Position numbers and translations under genes: made by a program
From: Candidatus Kuenenia stuttgartensis
GTDB lineage: Bacteria > Planctomycetota > GCA-002687715 > CAIWVZ01
Assembly (NCBI GenBank): GCA_945860915.1
Contig: CAMARR010000003.1
Coordinates: forward strand, 124,001-188,000
Length of the DNA stretch: 64,000 bases
Direction: 5' to 3'
The notes under the pieces: model-generated
The model's database searches: none
What the model saw: the letters and a program-made list of their open reading frames with translations, nothing else
What the model was told of the DNA's origin: nothing
Part shown: positions 61,295 to 64,000 of the stretch, piece by piece
Layout of the letters: every line of letters starts with the position of its first letter
Position numbering within the stretch: position 1 is the first letter of the stretch

Positions 61295-62875
61295 CTAGAA
61301 TCCAAGGACGACAAACAGGCCATTGGAGACGGTGAATCCCATGGGGGCCCCACCGTCTGGGACGAGGTCCTGCAAGCACACCTGAACGCCAATAAGCGCT
61401 GGATCTGCAGGGATTCCGATTGCGAACGTGGCCCCGCCAAACGCGTCTGCAGCAAGTGAAATCGGGTTGATTGGAAGCGACAACGCGGAGTTCGGCTCAA
61501 GGTACACGTTGCACCCGCCACCTAGCGGAATGGGATTGGGGCTAATCCCGAAACTCAAGAAAAGGAGGATGGGTGCAAACGGTGGCACGTTGGACGTCTT
61601 GATCGGAAAACTTGGATTTCCCAAGTAGGGCCAAGAGTGCGAATCAAGCTTCGGTGTCGAATTCGCGGTGCCCGCACACGCGCTACCGAGAACATCGAGC
61701 GTCGCGAAGCTGAATGCGTCAGCACCGATGTCGCGCGGCGCGCTACGGACCTGCCCGTCGATGTCTACCGTGACAACAGTCGACGCGATGGTAGAAAGCG
61801 CAATACACGGCGATCCCGATGTCAGCCGGAGATTCCCTGCGGAAGGCGCGTAGAGCACGGGGTCTGACCAGATCGACGCTAGATCACGCGTAATCGCTGT
61901 CTGCCAAGCCGCTAAAGTTGGTGATAAGAGCGTTGCACCCGACCCATACTTTGCAAACGGGCTTGCAGTCGAATCTAGATAACAGTTGGAGTCACAGATC
62001 GGTGGGACCACGTTGGCGGCCCCCGCGACCGTGTTGAAGGAAAAAATTGGTTTGCCCGCGGCGCCCGTCTTCAGAATCACGTTGTTGGATACCTCGGCGA
62101 ATGGAAGCTCGGCTGATCCTGAGCAGTAAGCGCCAATCGCGCAGACCGAGCCGCCAACACCCGTGTCCATCATGATGGTGTTGTGGAGAATCCGTGTATT
62201 TGTGGAGCGGCGGGTCGTTATGTAGCCAAAACGCCCTGTCGTGCTGAACGACCCCGCGTTCGTGAGCTCGCAGCGCCACATGAAGCAGTTCATCACGATC
62301 GTATTGAGTGGCTGCAGCGAGTTGCCGTAGATGCACACGGCCGCACCTCCGCAGTCATGAATACGGCACCCGTTGATGACGGGATCAACCGCCTGAGTGT
62401 GGGACGTCTCTGTGTAAAGGCTGATTCCGTCGAATGGCGCGTTCCGGATCTCGATTCCCTCCACGGTTACGTAGTCTGCCCCGCCCCAGAAGATCCCCAT
62501 CGCACGTCCCGTCGCATCGAAGATCGGCGCCTCTCCCGCGGCGGGCTTCCATATCACGCGATTGGCCGCACTAGCACCCGGCCATTGCGCCATCGTGAGA
62601 ACCGCGGTCTGAGGGGCGAATGGTCCGCTCGTGGTGGTGAACGTGTTGGCCTCGTTGTACGGGCCGGCATCATCGTAAATGTGGATCTCAACGGGCCCGG
62701 CGACCCCCACCAACACAAGCTGAGCCACCGCGGACCCAAGCGATGAAAAGTTGCTTGGCGACGCCGGCCAGGTGGGATTGACCGTGTAGGTTCCGACTAG
62801 CTGAGCCGCTCCCGCTGATACAAGGAGGAGCGCAACAGCAATCGTGCGAAACGATGGAAATAAATACAGGGGCAT
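61295..62875 (-). CDS. Secreted right-handed parallel beta-helix protein with C-terminal module
   Basis: 526 residues from ATG 62875. The track ORF extends to 63226 but that part is antisense to the transposase. Signal MPLYLFPSFRTIAVALLLVSAGAA, then Gln. Middle part resembles pectate-lyase/parallel-beta-helix proteins: ANRVIWKPAAGEAPIFDATG, DYVTVEGIEIRNAPFDGISLY, INGCRIHDCGGAAVCIYGNS, TRILHNTIMM, AEVSNNVILKTG and IDGQVRSAPRDIGADAF. The C-terminal 135 residues (LGSACAGTANSTP to SNGLFVVLGF) match the end of the repeat protein at 55473 in spacing of Cys, PG and SNG. It probably binds or cleaves a surface or external polysaccharide. Confidence 0.82.
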   Translation of the reverse strand: MPLYLFPSFRTIAVALLLVSAGAAQLVGTYTVNPTWPASPSNFSSLGSAVAQLVLVGVAGPVEIHIYDDAGPYNEANTFTTTSGPFAPQTAVLTMAQWPGASAANRVIWKPAAGEAPIFDATGRAMGIFWGGADYVTVEGIEIRNAPFDGISLYTETSHTQAVDPVINGCRIHDCGGAAVCIYGNSLQPLNTIVMNCFMWRCELTNAGSFSTTGRFGYITTRRSTNTRILHNTIMMDTGVGGSVCAIGAYCSGSAELPFAEVSNNVILKTGAAGKPIFSFNTVAGAANVVPPICDSNCYLDSTASPFAKYGSGATLLSPTLAAWQTAITRDLASIWSDPVLYAPSAGNLRLTSGSPCIALSTIASTVVTVDIDGQVRSAPRDIGADAFSFATLDVLGSACAGTANSTPKLDSHSWPYLGNPSFPIKTSNVPPFAPILLFLSFGISPNPIPLGGGCNVYLEPNSALSLPINPISLAADAFGGATFAIGIPADPALIGVQVCLQDLVPDGGAPMGFTVSNGLFVVLGF

Positions 62876-64000
62876 CAGGAAGTCGTGTGGGTCGGTTGAG
62901 CTGTCGTCTTGCCGTTTTGAGGTGAACCGCGCTGCAAGTCGGTGTACTTTCCCGGGATGCGCGACAAAGACCTTTACGCCCAGATCCTTGGTGTATCTCA
63001 ACCCTGGGAAGTGACCGACGTCACGCTTGACCAACGAGGTGAGACAGTGGATGTCCATCTTCGACTCTCGCCAGCTGCGGCAACCGCCTGTCCGGATTGT
63101 GGCGCCGACTGCCCTCGCTATGACCGTCGGGAGCGTCGCTGGAGACACCTCGATACTTGCCAGTTCCGAACGATCCTCGTGGTCGACGTGCCGCGTGTCA
63201 CGTGTCCTACGCATGGAGTGATTCAAGTACGTGTGCCGTGGGCCGAGCCAGGATCGGGATTCACAGCATTGTTTGAAGCGATTGTGATCGATTGGTTACA
63301 CGAAACGAGTTTTGCCGCCGTTGCCAGACGCATGCGGCTCACATGGGACGAAGTCGATGGAATCCAAGGCCGCGCAGTTGACCGAGGGCTAGAACGACGC
63401 AAGTCGACCGAAGTGCAACGTATTGGTGTCGATGAGACATCCTTCAAGAAGCGACACAAGTACGCCACCATCGTTTCCGACATCGACGACGTGCGAGTAC
63501 TCGAGGTCCTAAAAGGGCGCGAGAGCGCTCCGCTCGAAGCCTTCTACGACAATATGCCGCTGCGTCATCTCATGTCTATCAAGGTTGTTGCCATGGACAT
63601 GTGCCCACCCTTCATCAGCGCAACAGCGAATTGCGTACCCGACCCACACACTGCGATCGCGTTCGATCGATTTCATGTCGCTAAGATCTTGAACGACGCG
63701 GTGAACAACGTCCGAAAGCAAGAGCACCGTGAGCTCCTCGAAGCAGGAGACAAGCGGTTGAAGGGGTCGCGTTTCCTCTGGTTGCGGAGCCCAGAAAGCC
63801 TTGACGCAGACAAGCTGGCGCAATTGAATCGCCTCAAGTCGAGCGATCTCCAGGTGAGTCGAGCATGGGCGATCAAGGAGACCGCGCGCGACCTCTGGAC
63901 CTTTGAGACACGGCAGGGTGCGAATCAAGGTTGGAAGAAGTGGTTGGGTTGGGCACAACGATCTCAAATCAAACCCATCGTAGAGGCCGCCGGAACCATC
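62876..64000 (+). mobile_element. ISL3-family insertion sequence (left part only)
   Basis: Defined by its transposase. The true left boundary and the target duplication are not identified; the start coordinate given is only the limit set by the neighbouring ATG. The element is divergent from the beta-helix gene and must end within 81 bp of its start codon. Confidence 0.6.
62957..64000 (+). CDS. ISL3 family transposase (partial, 3' end outside window)
   Basis: 348 codons visible from ATG 62957 and open to the right edge; absent from the track because it has no stop here. N-terminal Cys-rich zinc-binding stretch (ACPDCGADCPRYDRRERRWRHLD; VTCPTHG). Then IGVDETSFKKRHKYATIVSDIDDVRVLEV with the first catalytic Asp, VVAMDMCPPFISATANCVPDPHTAIAFDRFHVAKILNDAV with the second Asp, and KGSRFLWLRSPESL. 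This is the ISL3 pattern (DDE, transposase_ISL3). The left terminal inverted repeat should lie between 62876 and 62956; I could not confirm it without the right end. Confidence 0.9.
   Translation, partial: MRDKDLYAQILGVSQPWEVTDVTLDQRGETVDVHLRLSPAAATACPDCGADCPRYDRRERRWRHLDTCQFRTILVVDVPRVTCPTHGVIQVRVPWAEPGSGFTALFEAIVIDWLHETSFAAVARRMRLTWDEVDGIQGRAVDRGLERRKSTEVQRIGVDETSFKKRHKYATIVSDIDDVRVLEVLKGRESAPLEAFYDNMPLRHLMSIKVVAMDMCPPFISATANCVPDPHTAIAFDRFHVAKILNDAVNNVRKQEHRELLEAGDKRLKGSRFLWLRSPESLDADKLAQLNRLKSSDLQVSRAWAIKETARDLWTFETRQGANQGWKKWLGWAQRSQIKPIVEAAGTI

Noticed and set aside
62876-62956. Left inverted repeat of the ISL3 element
   Set aside because: Candidate GC-rich stretches exist but cannot be matched without the right end of the element.
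1-64000. CRISPR arrays, tRNA or rRNA genes
   Set aside because: No regularly spaced direct repeats, no cloverleaf-like segments and no rRNA signature were seen by eye.

Overview
The window looks like chromosomal DNA from a planctomycete. Four signs point there: a secreted sulfatase followed by a PSCyt1/DUF1549/DUF1553 protein and a Tat-exported DUF1501 protein; five Gfo/Idh/MocA (GMO) oxidoreductases, three of them with twin-arginine leaders; four stretches of DUF1080 (3-keto-disaccharide hydrolase family) protein; and many Ala/Gly-rich secreted proteins with conserved C-terminal modules. No rRNA, tRNA, CRISPR array or phage gene was seen. Coding density is very high, genes often overlap in ATGA/GTGA/TTGA couplings, and only two gaps exceed 300 bp. 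Identifications rest on motif reading by eye; no database search was run.

Layout. 1-2.6 kb: a DevBCA-type ABC exporter (HlyD adaptor cut by the left edge, ATPase, FtsX-type permease). 2.5-10.3 kb: housekeeping-like genes: YgiQ radical SAM protein, YaaA and RluA family proteins, an atypical MurC/Mpl-like ligase, a saccharopine-dehydrogenase-like protein, IspH and an RDD membrane protein. 10.4-21.5 kb: a large secreted protein with an HELTH metallopeptidase motif, a salicylyl-CoA-hydroxylase/old-yellow-enzyme fusion, a GtaA-like secreted protein, two unknown exported proteins, an L-rhamnose mutarotase coupled to a YihY membrane protein. 21.5-28.6 kb: a 1461-residue AsmA-like protein, then two tandem paralogous secreted proteins, the second frameshifted by an extra 7-bp repeat unit. 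28.7-33.7 kb: sulfatase - DUF1549/DUF1553 - DUF1501. 33.8-35.5 kb: a NIDO-like secreted protein.

35.7-55.4 kb is the metabolic core. (a) 39838->35700: GMO - ApbE - GMO - membrane c-type cytochrome, all overlapping. (b) 46681->39948: DUF1080x2 - TIM-barrel isomerase - GMO - GMO - TIM-barrel isomerase - nucleoside-symporter-family MFS, with a ThuA-DUF1080 fusion divergent from it. (c) 55367->50420: DUF1080x2 - MHS-type MFS - GMO - TIM-barrel isomerase. Sets b and c share the same four kinds of part (hydrolase-like, importer, dehydrogenase, isomerase), and the most economical reading is catabolism of glycosides through 3-keto intermediates. Between them lie a lipoprotein, a SUMF1-like protein and a second ApbE lipoprotein.

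55.5-62.9 kb: secreted proteins (a beta-propeller-like repeat protein, two with a shared C-terminal module, a PKD-domain protein, a parallel-beta-helix protein) with a RhlE-type DEAD-box helicase among them. The window ends inside an ISL3-family transposase that starts 81 bp from the beta-helix gene.
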